Numbered from the stretch's first letter, positions 1 through 13,880 are shown. The stretch: 64,000 nucleotides of DNA from Acanthornis magna (GCA_036785705.1 JAWUZG010000001.1:2852001-2916000), one strand, 5' to 3'. The notes: generated by a model not told the origin, from the sequence alone. Numbers and translations are program-made.

Positions 1-2795
1 AGATCTGGAGTCCTATGCCTAAAAGCATCTTTGAGTAGCTCCTTTTGTGGGATTAATGCAGTATAAAAAGATAATTCTCCCATAGTTGACACATGAAGGG
101 CATTTGTCCCTTCAGGTCCCACTTTTTCTTATCCTAGAGAAATCCACTGATCAAAATTCCTGAGTGGGGCTGATAAATCTTGGCTTTGTCAAATATTTAC
201 TCAGGAGTAAGCCTTCCTCTTTGAAGGACTGGTGGGACACCCGTGTGTTGCACAGAAATGAGACCAGGTTTTTGTGTCAGGTTTGTCTTTATGAAATCCG
301 TCTTGATTGGAGTCAAGTTAGGTGAAGAATATCGTGTTAATTGGCTGGTCCCGTTTCACTCATTTGTCCAGGCTGATCCCTAGAGCCAACTAGAAAGCAG
401 AAGGCTCAGGAAAGGCAAAAGGAGCATCCCAAATGCAGACTTATCCCAGAAGTTCTTTATCAAATGCTGAAAGTGAGGATGGAGACTTAGGGTTTATGTG
501 GTTTGGGAAACTTCCAGTGAAAATGTTCCCATTGCAAAATGTGCAGTCTGTGTTATGCAGTTGTTTTTGTAGAAGCCCAACAGCTTTCTGTCAAGGAACG
601 ATCCTTTGCTCCGGGGTGGAAGCAGGTGAAAAAGAGATGGATCTAGGTGAGCTAGCAAGATACCAAGTGTACCACTGTCTGCACTGGCATGACTTGAGTG
701 AGGAACTACAACCTTCATGTCAGCCAAGTCACCTGTCTGAAAATTGGTGATGTCCTGTGCAGTGGTGGACAGAGTAAGGCCTTTCCATCCCTCAGTCTCA
801 AAGCCAATGAGCTCAGGACTCACAAGGAGAGTGCAAGACAGATCTGGTCTTCAAAATTAAATCTTTCCTGGCCTGTAGAGATCATATGTCTCATCTCATC
901 TCATCACTGGCCCCCTTTCCCAAGACTGTCTGTCTTAGAACATTAAATTCATCCATACATACCTTTTCTAACCTCAAAGTAAATACTGTTCTTTTAAAGG
1001 AAGGCTATACGTCCAGTTCTGCATTTCTTCCTTTTACTGAGTAGATTTGCTTCTCATTTCAGACTCATTTGAGACCTGAGACTGCACAAGATCTTTAGGG
1101 AAAAGACCATTTCCTTGTAGTGTGTTTATACAAAACTTAATTCTGGGGACCCTGATCCATTAAAGGTCTGAACAGCTCCTACAAGACAAATAATAATTTG
1201 GGAAATATAGGCTTAACCTCTGAAAAATCAAACGCATTTGCTTGTTATTGTAGGGTGAGAGGGAAAAAAAAAGAAGTGTGCATAAAGAAAATGGCATCTG
1301 GTAGGCTGCAGGAAAATGGACCAGTCTAATAGGAATTAGTGCTAACAGGCCTCCAAGTTTCTTTCCTCAAAATTACTGCAGTCAAAAAAAATACCACTTC
1401 ACATTTGTGCTTAATTTCACCTCTGTTTATTCTCCTCTCCTGTTCCCTGAAGAATGTAGATGAGGTTTAAGTTAGTCTTAATAGTAATAGGTTTGGAATC
1501 TAGCACACTTTCACAAAATTAACTTTGCTTCTGTTGATCTGGGAATTAAAATGCTTCATTAATTTAGCAAGTCCTGGTTTGACAGCCAAATAATGCATTT
1601 TGTGAGTTGTACTTTTAAGTCTAAAATTCTTATCTGCAGCCCTCCCTGGATGTCTCTGACATTCAGGGCAGCTTGCAGAGCTCCATGGCCTGGAAAGGAG
1701 GAAAATGTGCCTGAACATACATATGTACAAGTGCTATAATACAGTTTATATGAGTGACTATGCTGTGTCCAAGCAAGTCTTTGAGCACCATGTGAGTAGG
1801 TAACTATTAAGAAACCTGTTTCTTCTCTCCTTTACAACATGCACTTTTTTCTTTTTTCTTTGTTTTTTTTTTTCTGTCCTCATTTACCAATCCAACTCCA
1901 CACAAACAGGAACATTTTTGGTAGATGGAAAAAGGCTGGGAGGCATGGTGGATTTCTGTGCTGTACATTGAGGCTGGGGAAGGGAGCAAAAACCCCCAAA
2001 CATGTCTGTATTAAAGAAAAGGATTTGTTATCTCTCTTCCTCACGCCAGACACCATGTGGTACTGACTCCTGGGAAGCCAAAGAGATGCTGATATCACCA
2101 AGTTCTCAGCTATACATCTCTATGGAGTGTTCTCATGTTTTCTGTTCCAGTCGTTCTGCAAATGCTCTTTACCCTATAGATGTTTTACACTAAAACATCC
2201 TTGAGCTACATGAACCATGCTATGATCATGTGTCAGGCTTGCAGACTGTGCTATTGCACAATACATACCTGCAGAGGACTTGTATGGCACCCTTTGAAGC
2301 TTTCCCTGACACAGAAAATTAATCTCTTCTTTACGTCTCTTATAAACATTCCCCCAAATCACTTTTATTTGATTGTGGCTTGTCTCAAGGATGACTCTGG
2401 TCTGGGCTGTAAGGCTGTGTGTGGGCACAGCCCAAGTAAATGTCTAAAGAACACAACCACGAAAAGACTTCAGGATTCTCAAGGCTCCATAAAACTAACT
2501 GTAAAGCACTAAAATATAAAACAAGTTGAAACAATTCTGTTTTATTGGTGTTTAAAAATGCTTATTCTCCTTTAGGGTCACCTCAGAGTGGCGCAGACCA
2601 GCAGTTTCACAAGGAAATAATATAAAAGCAGGTACAGGTTCCCCAGCATGAGGCATGACTGGATTCCAGATTATAAAAGTAGAGAAGTTTAGCCAGACCA
2701 GAAATCCTGCTGGGCAAATACCATTGCAGAGTTACCAGCATGGTAGATCAGCTTAATTTGCACTTTGTTTCTTCGCAACTTTATGATTTACGCCG
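1..2795. other. Unique non-coding DNA, no gene recognised
   Basis: This AT-rich stretch has only short open frames (110 codons or fewer) with no family resemblance, and frames overlap on both strands as expected by chance. A poly-T/TTTC tract lies near 1846-1873. A small inverted repeat at 2404-2433 contains two alternative 7-bp stems: GGGCTGT with ACAGCCC, and GGCTGTG with CACAGCC. I see no splice-bounded conserved reading frame. Confidence 0.6.
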
Positions 2796-3085
2796 CAGAA
2801 TGACAGAATGTGCTGAGTTGGAAGGGGCCCTCAAGGATCATTGAGTTCCACTCCTGGACACCCCAAGAGTCACCCCATGTGCTTGAGAGTGTTGTCCAAA
2901 CACTCCTTGCGCTCTGGTGCTGTGATCACTTCCCTGGGGAGCTGTTCCAGTGCCCAGCCACCCTCTGGGTGAAGAATCTTTTCCTCATATCCAGCCTAAA
3001 CCTCTGCTGACACAACTTCAGGCCATTCCCCTGGGTGGTGGCACTGGTGTCCTCAGAGAAGAGATCAGGACTGGTGTCCACAGAA
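2796..3085 (-). mobile_element. CR1 LINE, 3' fragment
   Basis: This is the 3' end of a CR1 non-LTR retrotransposon in reverse orientation. On the + strand it opens with two degenerate copies of the CR1 3' octamer (CAGAATGA then CAGAATG). These are followed by the family's characteristic 3' text in reverse complement: a 'GTTGGAAGGGGCCC' block, then 'TGTTCCAGTGCCC', 'CCCTCTGGGTGAAGAA' and 'CACAACTTCAGGCCATTCCC'. The copy is 5'-truncated near 3085, which is normal for CR1. It carries only the very end of the reverse-transcriptase frame plus the 3' UTR, so it is a dead copy. The wording of the 3' end resembles subfamilies I associate with neoavian or passerine genomes, but that assignment is from memory. 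Confidence 0.9.
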
Positions 3086-5140
3086 ATGTCATGCAAAGAC
3101 AATCGACTGTAATTTTCTTTTTGTGCACCCTGCTGAAAAAGCAGGGATTTTTGCCCATGCTGGATGAGAAGAATCTTTGGAATTTCTCTTCTCTGCTCTA
3201 ATTACCATAAGTCAAGATGAGCCTGTAGATTCTGTAGCTGAGGCTAATTGTGTTTTGCTTGGGAAAGTGTGGAGTGAAAGGCAAGGTATGTGTTTGCAAC
3301 GTAGCAGTGTGGCACTCTCTTTTCCCCCCATGCACTGCTTTATAACCTCAGTTATTTCAGAGGTAGCTCCTCTTTAATGTGGTTCGTAGCAAAACTCAGT
3401 ATTTCTGTCTCTGTTTTGGGAGGGGTGGGGGAAGAGTTAATTTTGCTCTTCTGTTGTCTAGGAAACAGTGGTTGTACTTACTTCCCTTTTGAAAATAGAT
3501 AGTGAATTCCACATTCAGGGAGCAATGAATAAGATAAAAAGCCACAAGATTAGAAGCTTGAATTAGACACCATTTGAGAGAGCAAAGATAAGTTCGTGTG
3601 CGCGCTGGAAACTCTTCGGTTGCACTGGAGTGGGGAGAGGATCTGCTTTTAAAGAAGGTGCTCAGGGCTTTTAGGCTCTGGGCTGTTGGCGCTGATTCAG
3701 CACAGCGTTTAACTAAGTGCCTAATTTTAATGATGTAGGGCCCCGCTGAGTGCAGGGCTGAGGATGTGGTCCGGTTTGTGCATTAAGCACTTTGCCTCCC
3801 ACCACTTGGAGAATTCAACCCTGTGCACATCGTGCTGAAAATTAAGAGAGAGACACCAACAATTGCGATCTGGGCTCCTGTGCTGAAAACAAGCCATCCA
3901 TCCAATTTAGGGCTGTAAATACTAAAATTGGAGATGGGGTTAATGACTCAGAACAACAGAACAGGGATGGGGATTTAAAAAAAAAAAAGCCTTGACGGTT
4001 GTCACAATGGGCAGCAAATGACAAGTGCATTTCAGTGCAAGTTTAAGACGATTATACTTGGAAGATGGAACTAAAATATAAAGCGAGGGCTGTATGCAAC
4101 GCTGCACGTTCAGCTGGAAATGTAGGTTATGTACTTGGTATTAATTCATGTCCCAGTGAACAGGAAAAAAAAATCTTTCTTCGATTCAGATGGGACTTGA
4201 GCTGTAGATTTTTCTGACTAAGAAGCTCTGGATAATTCTTTTCTTATGTATTATTAATAGTTCTATTACATTAAATCTTAGGTGTTCAGAATGATCCACC
4301 AGAGGTGTTTCTCCCCCCGCTCTCAATCCGTTGTTCCCAGCTGAAGTCTAGGGTGCACCTGGGTAGGTGAATCGGGGCTTGGAAAACTGGCACACAGATG
4401 CATATAAAGACAGACACAATTTTCAGGACTAATTTCTTACAAGCAGTTCAGCAGATGTGTTTTCAGGAGGGATTTTAGTGTAGTCAAGGAGGTGCTGCCC
4501 TCCAAAAGGAACACTTTGAAGAATTGCAGAGTCCTGGGGAAGAAATACTAAAACAAATGAGCGGGAAGGGGGAGGGAGTGATAAAAAAGGAACATGTTGG
4601 GAGAGGTGAAGCAGAAAGATCCTGGCAGGGAGCGAAGAACAGGTTTTCTGGATGTGTTTAAAGGTGTAAAAAAGGGCATCCTCAGAGACAGTAATGCAGA
4701 TAGTAAATCTCCTCCCAGGGTTTGTGATTACTATGTTCTGATTTTAAAAAACCCCAACAAAATACAAAAGCACTCTAAACCAATACAGGGGAAAAAAAGA
4801 AGTCACGTGGAAAATCCTCCTGTCTCTTGTGTTAGTGATCACAAGCAGTCCCTTGTGAATGTGGTCAGCATCGCTGTGCAAATATGTATGCCGTGCTTCT
4901 GAGTAGCAAATTCCAGCCCCCTTTGAGGGGAGCTTTGCGAGAGGTTTTGGAAATAAATATAAATGCAAAACCTAAAAACCAAGAAGGAAAATGGAAAACG
5001 TTCAGGAGGATTTGTGATGACTTTGCAGACTGGAAGTAGGATGCAAACTCCCAGGTTGGAAGATGTTTCCGAAATGGCAGTCAATTAAAATAATATGTGA
5101 TAGAGGGCTGACAGTTCGGGTGTTTTCAGATGGAGTGCAG
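3086..5140. other. Unique non-coding DNA, one possible old repeat
   Basis: No gene is recognised. The open frame at 4594-4902 (+, 102 codons) has no family resemblance. The part at 3670-3830 may be a worn ancient dispersed repeat and is listed separately. Short A-runs occur at about 3977-3988 and 4165-4173. Confidence 0.55.
3670..3830. repeat. Possible ancient amniote dispersed repeat
   Basis: The segment strings together phrases such as 'CTGATTCAGCACAGCGTTTAA', 'AAGTGCCTAATTTTAA' and 'GCATTAAGCACTTTGCCTCCC'. They resemble an old dispersed repeat with alternating 'cttaagcac/gtgcttaa' text that I have seen in turtle, crocodile and bird DNA. The match is loose and I cannot name the family. It could equally be unique sequence. 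Confidence 0.25.
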
Positions 5141-6480
5141 TGGGTAAGGTGCAGCACTTAGCTGATGTTCTCCTATGGCAGTCGTTAGTCACCTTTTCCC
5201 TTTCCCACCGAGCAGAGAGAGCCCTAATGACAGTGGATATAATGATGCCTTCAGGGATGCTTAAGGAGCAGCGCAGCTCCTACAGCAAGGTGCAGCCTGG
5301 TTCCCTCCATTTCAGTGTCTCTGGTGTGTGGAGGAGCCAGGACATGCCTCGGAGGGGCTGTCAGCCCCCCTCATCACCCCAGAGCTGTTCCACAATTAGC
5401 GGCTGCTCCCTGCACAGGGCTGGGAGTGGAAAGGGAGCTCCAACTCCTCTGCCTCACCCAGGGCTGGAAGTCACCTCTGCTGCAAAGAGATGAGAAATGT
5501 GAGTTCCTGCTCGGCGCGGCCTGTGCGTTTCACCACAAAGGGTTACCTGGCGAGGCCTCTGCGAGAGGCATCCATGTCTCCTGATGAGCTTTGCCAGTGC
5601 TGCTCTTGCCTCATCTCTCTGACATCAACTTTCCTGAGCTGCTGCAGCCTTATGTAACTGCCCCAGCTCTCCCAGCAGCCTTTTTTTGGGGGGAAAGGTG
5701 CTGATTCACCCTGCACACAGGTGCTGCAGCACAGCTTTGGTTGCAGCTCTCAGGTCGGGCAGCACCTCTCCTGAGCAGAGCGAGGGAAAAGAGAGGGCAA
5801 AAAGTTGGAGCTGGAGGAAGGTCACACTGCAGCACTCGTGTTTCTGCCTCTCCCCTAGAGATGCTTGCAAGGAGAAGACAAACCTGATGGATGGTTGTAT
5901 TTTCAGGAGAATGCAATGCAAAGCAGGTGGTTCCTGGCACTCAGTAGACCTGGGGTGGTGTCTGTGCTGCTTTCAGAGGTTCACCTTCAGCAGGCTTTAA
6001 TCCTGGCTGCCACGGGTCGTGCTGACAAAAGGCATGATGGCAGAGGCTGCAGAGTGAACCACCCACGTGCCAGCCCCCAGCAGAGCCCTGCCTGATGCAG
6101 AACACCAGCCCTGATGTCTCTTTGCTGTCCTGGGTGATATTGGGGTGATAATTAGCAGAACTCCCTCTTGCCCAGCTGCAGCACCCACAGTGCTGTAGGT
6201 ATTCACCCCAGGCCATGTGTGGTTGTGCTGCAGAGGTGGTTTCCAACATATGAATCCCTGAATCACAGTGCCTCATAGACACTTAGGGCTCCAAACAGGA
6301 ATTACTGGTCCTGGCTCAAGCAGCCAGCTCAGAAATCTGAGCCTGCAAGCTTCGGTTCCTCTGTGCCCCTTGGTCGAGGAGAAAGGGCACCCCAGGGCTG
6401 GATGTTCATCTCTTCCGGAGCCACTGGTGTACAGCAGATGGAAAAAAGGCCTTGGAGGGCCAATTTCTGTCCACTGGTTA
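5141..6480. other. GC-richer unique block without a recognised gene
   Basis: Base composition rises visibly against the flanks, with many CAGC, CTGC and CCTC words. Consequently several open frames overlap on both strands (5140-5493 +, 5315-5584 +, 5686-6000 +, 5650-5940 -, 5941-6282 -). None resembles a known protein, and frames open on both strands at once point to low stop density, not coding. No promoter-like CpG island is present, since CpG is sparse. An untranslated exon or lncRNA exon cannot be excluded from sequence alone. Confidence 0.5.
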
Positions 6481-9400
6481 GAGAAGGAGCCAACAGTGTG
6501 ACTTACATAGCCTCAGGCATCTGAGATGGGGCAAGATGACATGTGGAAAGACCTAGAGATGTGGGTAGAAACCAAGAAAGGGAGGCATTTTTAAAATGTG
6601 CTGTTTTAATGAATATTTTCAAAGCAAAACAAAATTGAATTCCTGGAGTAAGCCAGTCTACAAAAATGCCAGACTTCAAAAGCCGAAAAGGAAGGAGATA
6701 CATGACTTTCAGTGTGCAGAATGTGCAATATATAAAAATATATTTTTGAAGACTTTTAAAATTCAGAAATCAGAGTCAAGAAGAAAAGAAGAGGTGAGAT
6801 GAGAAGGAACGAAGAAGGGTTTCAGGGTTTTCTTTGTTGTTGCAGTTTTGGTTTTTTCACTTCTCATCAAAGCCTCCTTCAGGACCTCTCCATCAGTCGG
6901 CTCTAAGGACATGTCCCAAGAAGTGCCTCCTCTAGCAAGGATTATCTGTTTGTTGTGAATGTGCTAATTTCCAGTGATAGTTCTGAGAGTGCATTTTCTT
7001 TCCTTGCTGATAGAAACCATATTAGCTAATAAAAATAATTAAATTTATATTCTCTAGATGTAATTGGTGATTATGCCCTCTAGGTGGGAAAAAATGCTTT
7101 CAGATGAGCAGAAGCCTATATTCTCCATTCAGATGACTAAAATGCTTTAATTTCCACAGAAGTGGACTGCAGAGAGAGTGGTATCCCTCAAGCCTACACA
7201 GAAAGGGCATTAACAGCCATTTCCTAAAGTAATTTATAGTATGGTTCACTGTATTATGCCAACTCTAACAAACTCTCTCCTCCTTTACTGCTAGCATGGC
7301 TGTAATTCCGGCTACTCTATTGGGAATTTGGCTCTTGGAAAGCTAAGTGATTTATAAATTTTTAAGAAGTGATGCATACAGCTAATCTAAAGGAAAATGG
7401 GCTCTTGCAGCCTGTGCACCTGCTGGCTGGGAGGGAGAGGATTTCTTGCAGGATTCCTTTGCTAAAATGGGAAAACTGATAATCTTTAGTGTAGCTTGTT
7501 TTAACAGATTGTTGATGAAAGGCTATTGCTTCTGGACCCTAAAGCCTTCAGTTTACCCAAAAATCTTTAGAGCAGAGATAAGTATTGTTGCATCAGTGCT
7601 TGGCCTTGAATCATCACATGAATTTCCCAACTACTGGATACTTTTCGTGAGGGAGCAGAATTTTGTGAAACCGTGGTGGACTTTATTTAGGTCACACTCG
7701 AGTCCCTTCTCCTTGCATCCCTCCCAAACATGCTTTCAGTGTGGAAAACAAACTCTTTCTAGGAAACAATTTGTTAACAGCCTCCTCCTTTCCGGCTGGG
7801 ACTTATGAGCACTGGAAAAGGTGGCACAGAAGGGATGCAAGGCAGGGAGCATGGGAAGAAGTCCTCCCGGGTGAATTCATACCACAGTAACTTTGAATTT
7901 GATTCTGGATGAATGCAGTTACTTGTAACACTCTGGAATTGCCTCTGAAGGACTTCCTGTATGGATACCCATGGAAAACATACACTGCAAAACATGTCTT
8001 AGAAGAATTTAATACAAATCCATTTAACTTTGGTCCTTGACGACGTCCAGATCAAAAGTTGCGTGGTGCTCCCACTCCCCTGACACAGATGGCACCTGAC
8101 GCAGTCGAGAGATGGGGGAGAAGCTGCTCTCTGCCCTGCTTCAGTTGTTAGTGTGTCATCGTTGCTAGAGAAACACAAAACCTTGGACTGGGATTCTGTT
8201 AGAATAAAAGCCTTTCAATTCATATTTGATCACATTTAAAGGAGGGGGAAGGAGGGACCTTGTAAAAACCCTGTTCATCCACTAGAGAGCATATAGGCAG
8301 TGCTTCTCCTTGGAGAAAATAAAAATGTCAAGCTCTTATTATGCACAATAATGCAATGCAGTTTAAATGTTTACTGCTGTTCTACCCACCACAGTCACAT
8401 ATGGAGAAAAGAGTGTGTGAAAACTGGAAGAAGGCTTTGCAAATATATAACTTTCATGTTCAAAAGCCTCTTATCTCCTTGTTAGCGTTTAATATCTCCT
8501 TGTTCTTAAAGAACGTTCCTATTCTCCCCATGGAAATATTAAATTATTTACAAAGTTCCTGAGAAATACAGGGGTGGACTTGAGAAGGTGCAGAGCCGAT
8601 CTCTGCAAGGGCATTTTATGGCTTTTAGAGGATTCCAGTGTTTCATTTCTGGCTGATGTGGTTGGGAGGAAGCTTCTGCAAACAAACTGATGTGAAGCTG
8701 CTCATTCTGCAGATGATCAATGCAAGAAGCTGGCGCTGAGAAGGTGATATCCTTTGAAGTCTAATGATATTAATGTTGACTCTTAAATATTTCATAGCTG
8801 TTACTCTTTTGTAGTGATTTTAGTGCTTGAGTTAAGGAGCACAATTTTTTTTTCCTCATCTAATTTCCATTTTTCCCCTCTAAACCGCCTCGCTCTATGT
8901 GTATACAATACACGTATGTAACTTCAAATTTAAACCATAGGGATCTGTGTGCGTTAAATGGGTAGTAGTACACCCCACTAATTAATTAAACTTTTTTTTC
9001 CCCCATGGGTGTCAAATTTACTTTTTCCAAAGGCTGTTTGTTAATACAGTGCATGTTAGAGGCAGTTTTTTCCAGGGGAATACGTCGCTGACTGTCTCTG
9101 CTGCCCTAGTTAACCTTATTCCGTCCATCTTTAGGTTACAGATGATTCCACTTACACTTGTAACCTGCTGTGAGAGCTAGGCATGAAAAATAGTATAGAA
9201 ACCTCAGGTAACTGCTCTGATACATACATTTTCCTCTGGATTTTTTATGCTTGTCTTATTTTGTGGGAGGTAAAATCCTTCGTAGTGAATTTGCTACATT
9301 CATGTGTACAAACATGGGTTTGGTGCATCACAGGTGTACATTCATTACGTGGCCTTTCCTGGTATACTTTTATTTTTTGTGTGCCATGATTCTGACTTAG

Positions 9401-12400
9401 CCACTGGCAAAATATTTTTGTAGTACTTGGATACTGGATGGATTTCTGCTGACACTAATGGCCAGTCTGGTCAGGATTTTATTTGCCCTCAGCACCAAGC
9501 AAAACTTTCTTTTTGTTGCCTTTTGCAAGTGATCAATGGATCCACTTAGATTATAACCTGGAGTTAGGAGCAGAATTGCATGTTAATATCTCTCATTGCA
9601 ATAAAACAACTGTTAAAGTCCATTACTTTTCTGGGGAAAAGAATGGGATTTGTTTAATTTTAACTGCCTCAGTAGTGTTCTGGTGCATATATAAATGCTG
9701 ATGAATGAAATCAAGCAATTAGAATTAGAAATTAATAACACAAGGCATCTAGTCATTTTAGCGAGTTTGCAGTTTGATTCTGATTGATTTTTCTAATATT
9801 TGCTAAGTGCATATGTATCCACAAAGGCTTTACATCCATATGCTGTATTTTTAAAATGCCGGCATGTTGACTTCTGGGATCTAGATCTGTTATTTGACAG
9901 CATATTATGATTTAATTTCTGTTATCTTAAAAACTGCACCATTAAAATAGCTGATGCAGAATTTAAGCATGTCTGTTCATTGTTCTCTTTTTCAAGGTTT
10001 TTGGAAATTACACTTGCTGCCTAACATTGTAAAGTTGGTTTACATTTCAGGCAGGGTTATTTTTCCTCTTTGAATGACAGCAAGTATTTGTGTGCATGTA
10101 TGCAAGTGTGACATGAAAATGCAAAGATAGCTGCCTTACAATTCTGTTTTTGCTTTTTAATTGATATTTGGATGATATAAAGCAAGCAACTGCCATATGA
10201 CAATAAAGTGGACCAACTTTCCCAGCTGGATGTCATATTTGACGAAGTATGTAACCAGAGAAACTGTGAATTATGTAAAGTGCTAAATAGGATTCTGGGT
10301 GTAACTTATTACCCTGCGGGCTGGAAGATACTGCTTGTTATTTACTTGCACTTTCTGAAGCAACATTATTCTGGGTGTTTCTCACAAGTGCAAAACTTCG
10401 TTACTGGGAAAAAAAATTTCAAGGAGTGAGTGTCACAGCTTCTGGTTTCCTATGGGGAAGCAGTGGGAGGTTTTAGAAGGCTGAATGTGAGTAGTACTGA
10501 GTACGATTTCTTGAACTCATCTGCCATGCCTTGCATGTGTCTGCTCTGCTGCCGCCAGGTAGGGACCAGGGTGAGCCAGATTTCCTGATAGCTCCTGATG
10601 AGGACAGATGCTGCTGTCTGGGTCCACTGAGATAAGAGCTCCTTGGGCCTGTTTGGGGTGGTGGCTTTGTTTTATATTCTGTGTTTATCTCACCGAGGAA
10701 TATTTTTATTTGCTTGTTGATTGTGTCCCTTTCTGGCTCTGTGCTTGGTTTTTTTTCCAGTTAAACTGAATCACATAGTTTATTTTTACATATAGTTCTT
10801 GAAAAGTCAGTGTACTAACATCAGATACTTGCTTTTCTGCATGCAGCAAATGCAGACTCTAATGCAGACTCTCTGAAAAATAGGTTTTAAATTTTAACCA
10901 CAATATAAAATTTCCTACTTTTTTTTTTTTTCCACACTACACCTGTTCTTACTCAGGGTCCCTGGATTTGTTGTTGGGCCAGGTGCAGCACATTCTTATT
11001 TACCAACCACCGTGAGTGTCGTAGGTGATCTGTGGAGGCTGCCAAACTTTTTGCAGTAGCATTCAAGTTGTGTCAGGAGGTTGTATCTACATGAGGGTGT
11101 ATGAGCTGATTTGGTTGTAGGAGGAAATACTGTTAAGAAGGACCAGATTTGGTGAAGAGTTTGCTCTTGTGCTAAAAATTGTTGCTTCGTGATGCATTAG
11201 ACTGGACTTGTACGAAAACTCACTGCTCAGAGCAGAGAACTGGAGTCGTAGTAGGTGTGAGGTTGGTGTTTGTGGGAGGAATGCATGTCAGGAAAAGGTT
11301 CATGTCCATCAGTTGTTGGGTGTTTTGGATAAGATGAGGCAATATTAGCTGCTGAATCAGGCCCTGAGCTCAGGGCTGTCTCTGCTGTCTCGCCCTGCAG
11401 GTGAAGGGACAGTCCAGGGGATCTGCCAGATTTCCATCTTCTGGCAGAGGCAGCTCACCTTGCCTGTCCCTTCGTTAGATGGAGGGGACAAAAGTTAGTG
11501 AGTGATGCTTTAAATACTCAAGTTTTGAAATAAAAACTTTCAGTTGCTTTCCATTTTTTATTTCTGCACTTTCAGGTTCTTTTTTCTCCCTTCATGTTTT
11601 TTGGGGTCTTTCAAAACTGATGATGCTGTGCAATGGGAGAGATGGAAGTTTTCTGCTCTTTTATGTGTGAACATTATGCAGGGTGGAGAAAATCCAGGGA
11701 GAGGCAGTAGTGTGGCTGGGAGAGACAGCCTAAAGACCTGTCCAGAAACTTCCTTGCTCTTGCACCCAGCAAAAGGCACTGTCTTTTTCAAAATCCCACT
11801 GAAGCAACAGGAAAATATGAAGAACTAGAAAACACCTGCATTATCCCCCCTTAGAAAACCTTACTGGCAGATGAAGGGATGACCTGGTGTGTGCCTCCAG
11901 AAAGATTTAGGTTTCAGCTCATGGGCATTTTCCTGCATAAAACCTTGTTCCAAGTACGTTGGGTCTGTTGGGTGCAGTACACTGGGAACTGCTTTTTCCC
12001 ATAATCCAAGTGTTTTGGGGGCAAAAAAAGGAAAATGCTGTTTTGGTGGTGACTCAGTAGAGTCTCGTGCTCCTTTGTGCTGCACCTTCACGTGTGAAGC
12101 TCCATTCCAGCATGAAGACAGAATGCACCACGGCACAGGTGCTGTCAGCCATGAGGATGTGCCTTCCTTGGTATCTGTGCTCATTTTGAGCTTTAAGGTC
12201 TGCGGAGCCATGTGGAAAGGACAAGAGAATGTCACTGTACTGGTGTGATGGGAAGGCCTTGCAGAACCTCTGCGAAATGACAAATTTTGCATCAAAACCT
12301 CAGGAATCTAATAACTTGTAAACAGCTTATCCTTCTCTAACTTGCCAAAAATATTTCATTTTTACATAAATTCTACCTCTTTCCTGCAAATACAGCTATC

Positions 12401-13539
12401 TCCATTTACAATTCTATGATTTTTTCAATCACACATGAACCTAATTCTCAGCTTACCATAGTAGATTTGAGCCAATATAGCAATATGTAAAGTATTTGAA
12501 AATTCAGAAATTTAAATACTGGTGTTGGAACTTCAGTCCATGTGTCAGAATTCAGGCAGTGGTGCAGCAATTCTTGCCCAGTAATTCCTATTGTACAATG
12601 CAAAACTAGGCTTAGCAAGAAGGTGTTAAAAACGCAACCAAACAGAGGTTTCAGTTGATTTCCTGTTTTTAGCACTTAGATTCAAACTGCAGTACTACAG
12701 TAAAACTTCCCATTTCTAGGTCTCATCTGTTAAAACTTTTGGTAAATGTAATAACGTGTTTCTGCTTATTAATTTCACTGCAAGATCATAGGCTTTAAAA
12801 AAAATTAAACCATCAAGACACTCAAGGGAAAAAGCAAGTTGGATATGTGCTGCATAGTTATTTCAAGTGCACAAGCACCTTAATGAAAAAATAAATGTGG
12901 TATTTCCCCCTTTTCTATTAACTTGTCAAATGTCTTGGGCTAAAAATTGGAAAATTTTGTAGCCTTCAGTGCACTGTATTCAAGTTCTGCTTTTAATAGC
13001 TTAAGGTGAGAAATTTTTTAAAAACAATTTACTAATTTTCAATAGGTTTCCAATCCCAAGTGTCCTAGTTTTGTAAAGTTTTGTGAATCCTTTCCTTTTA
13101 TGATAGTTGATCACTGTGTCCTGTATCTAAGTTTTTAGTTAGGGGGAAGAATTACCAATATAATTCTCTACAATCACCATTATTTTCTCTGTCCTTCCCA
13201 AAACAATGCAGATCTTAAAAATATCACTTTGAAAGATACATTTTTTTTCAGTTTTCATATAGCAAGTAACCAGTGCTCAGACTCATCTCAGGCCCTTTTA
13301 AAATACCTAGTTCTGCTGGCCATAGTTGGATATTCAATAATCTCATTTTTCACCAGAGATTTTGTTTTTCTGCAAGTCCTCATGAAACGTGCTGCTTTCA
13401 GTTTGAATTTTAAGTCCAAGTGATTTTTTTTTTTAATAAACTTGTTTCCAGCATTTGCTCTGCACCAAAATTCAGCCTTTTCAACTTTTCCAGATTTCTT
13501 TTCCTGACTGTGTTCTGCAGTGAGTTCAGCCCCGCTTTT
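6481..13539. other. Unique AT-rich non-coding DNA
   Basis: No gene or clear repeat is recognised. T-runs lie near 8845 and 10918-10931. Two stretches look more constrained than average, judging by dense TAAT/ATTA words and few repeats: about 6990-7380 and 8880-9130. The second holds 'CTAATTAATTAAAC' and isolated CpGs. The open frame at 11861-12295 (-, 144 codons) has a 119-codon frame opposite it and no family resemblance. Confidence 0.5.
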
Positions 13540-13880
13540 CTGTATTAGTTAACCTTTTCCCCTATAAATATTCTTTAATGGAAATTTTTCCCAGTTGGCT
13601 CAGGTTTGTGATAGTCAGCGAGCCTGGGCTGATAAGGGAACCCTGCTGCCAGCGTGCCGAGGAAAGCATTAAACCACAGCTGTACTCCTTAGTGCTCCTG
13701 TCTTTACCTGCCCCAATCGCATACCATTACACTTGATTTATCCAGTGTAACGTGATCCTTATACAAAGCCAAGCCTGGTTGTCATAAAGCCTTCCATTTT
13801 CATGCCTTTCTTATCTCTTTTCCAGCTGCATTCTCCCCGGTGCAACAAATAGCTCTGATGTAAAACTTTCAGCATAAAAG
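13540..13880. other. Candidate conserved non-coding element
   Basis: The stretch is repeat-free and of balanced composition, with several retained CpGs ('GTCAGCGAGCC', 'GCGTGCCGAGG', 'CCAATCGCATACC', 'TAACGTGATCC'). It has no open frame. Retained CpGs scattered in unique AT-moderate sequence are typical of conserved enhancers in vertebrate gene deserts. This is a judgement of texture, not an alignment. Confidence 0.3.

Noticed and set aside
11861..12295. 144-codon minus-strand open frame
   Set aside because: It resembles no family, is faced by a 119-codon frame on the other strand, and lies in unique DNA without visible coding bias.
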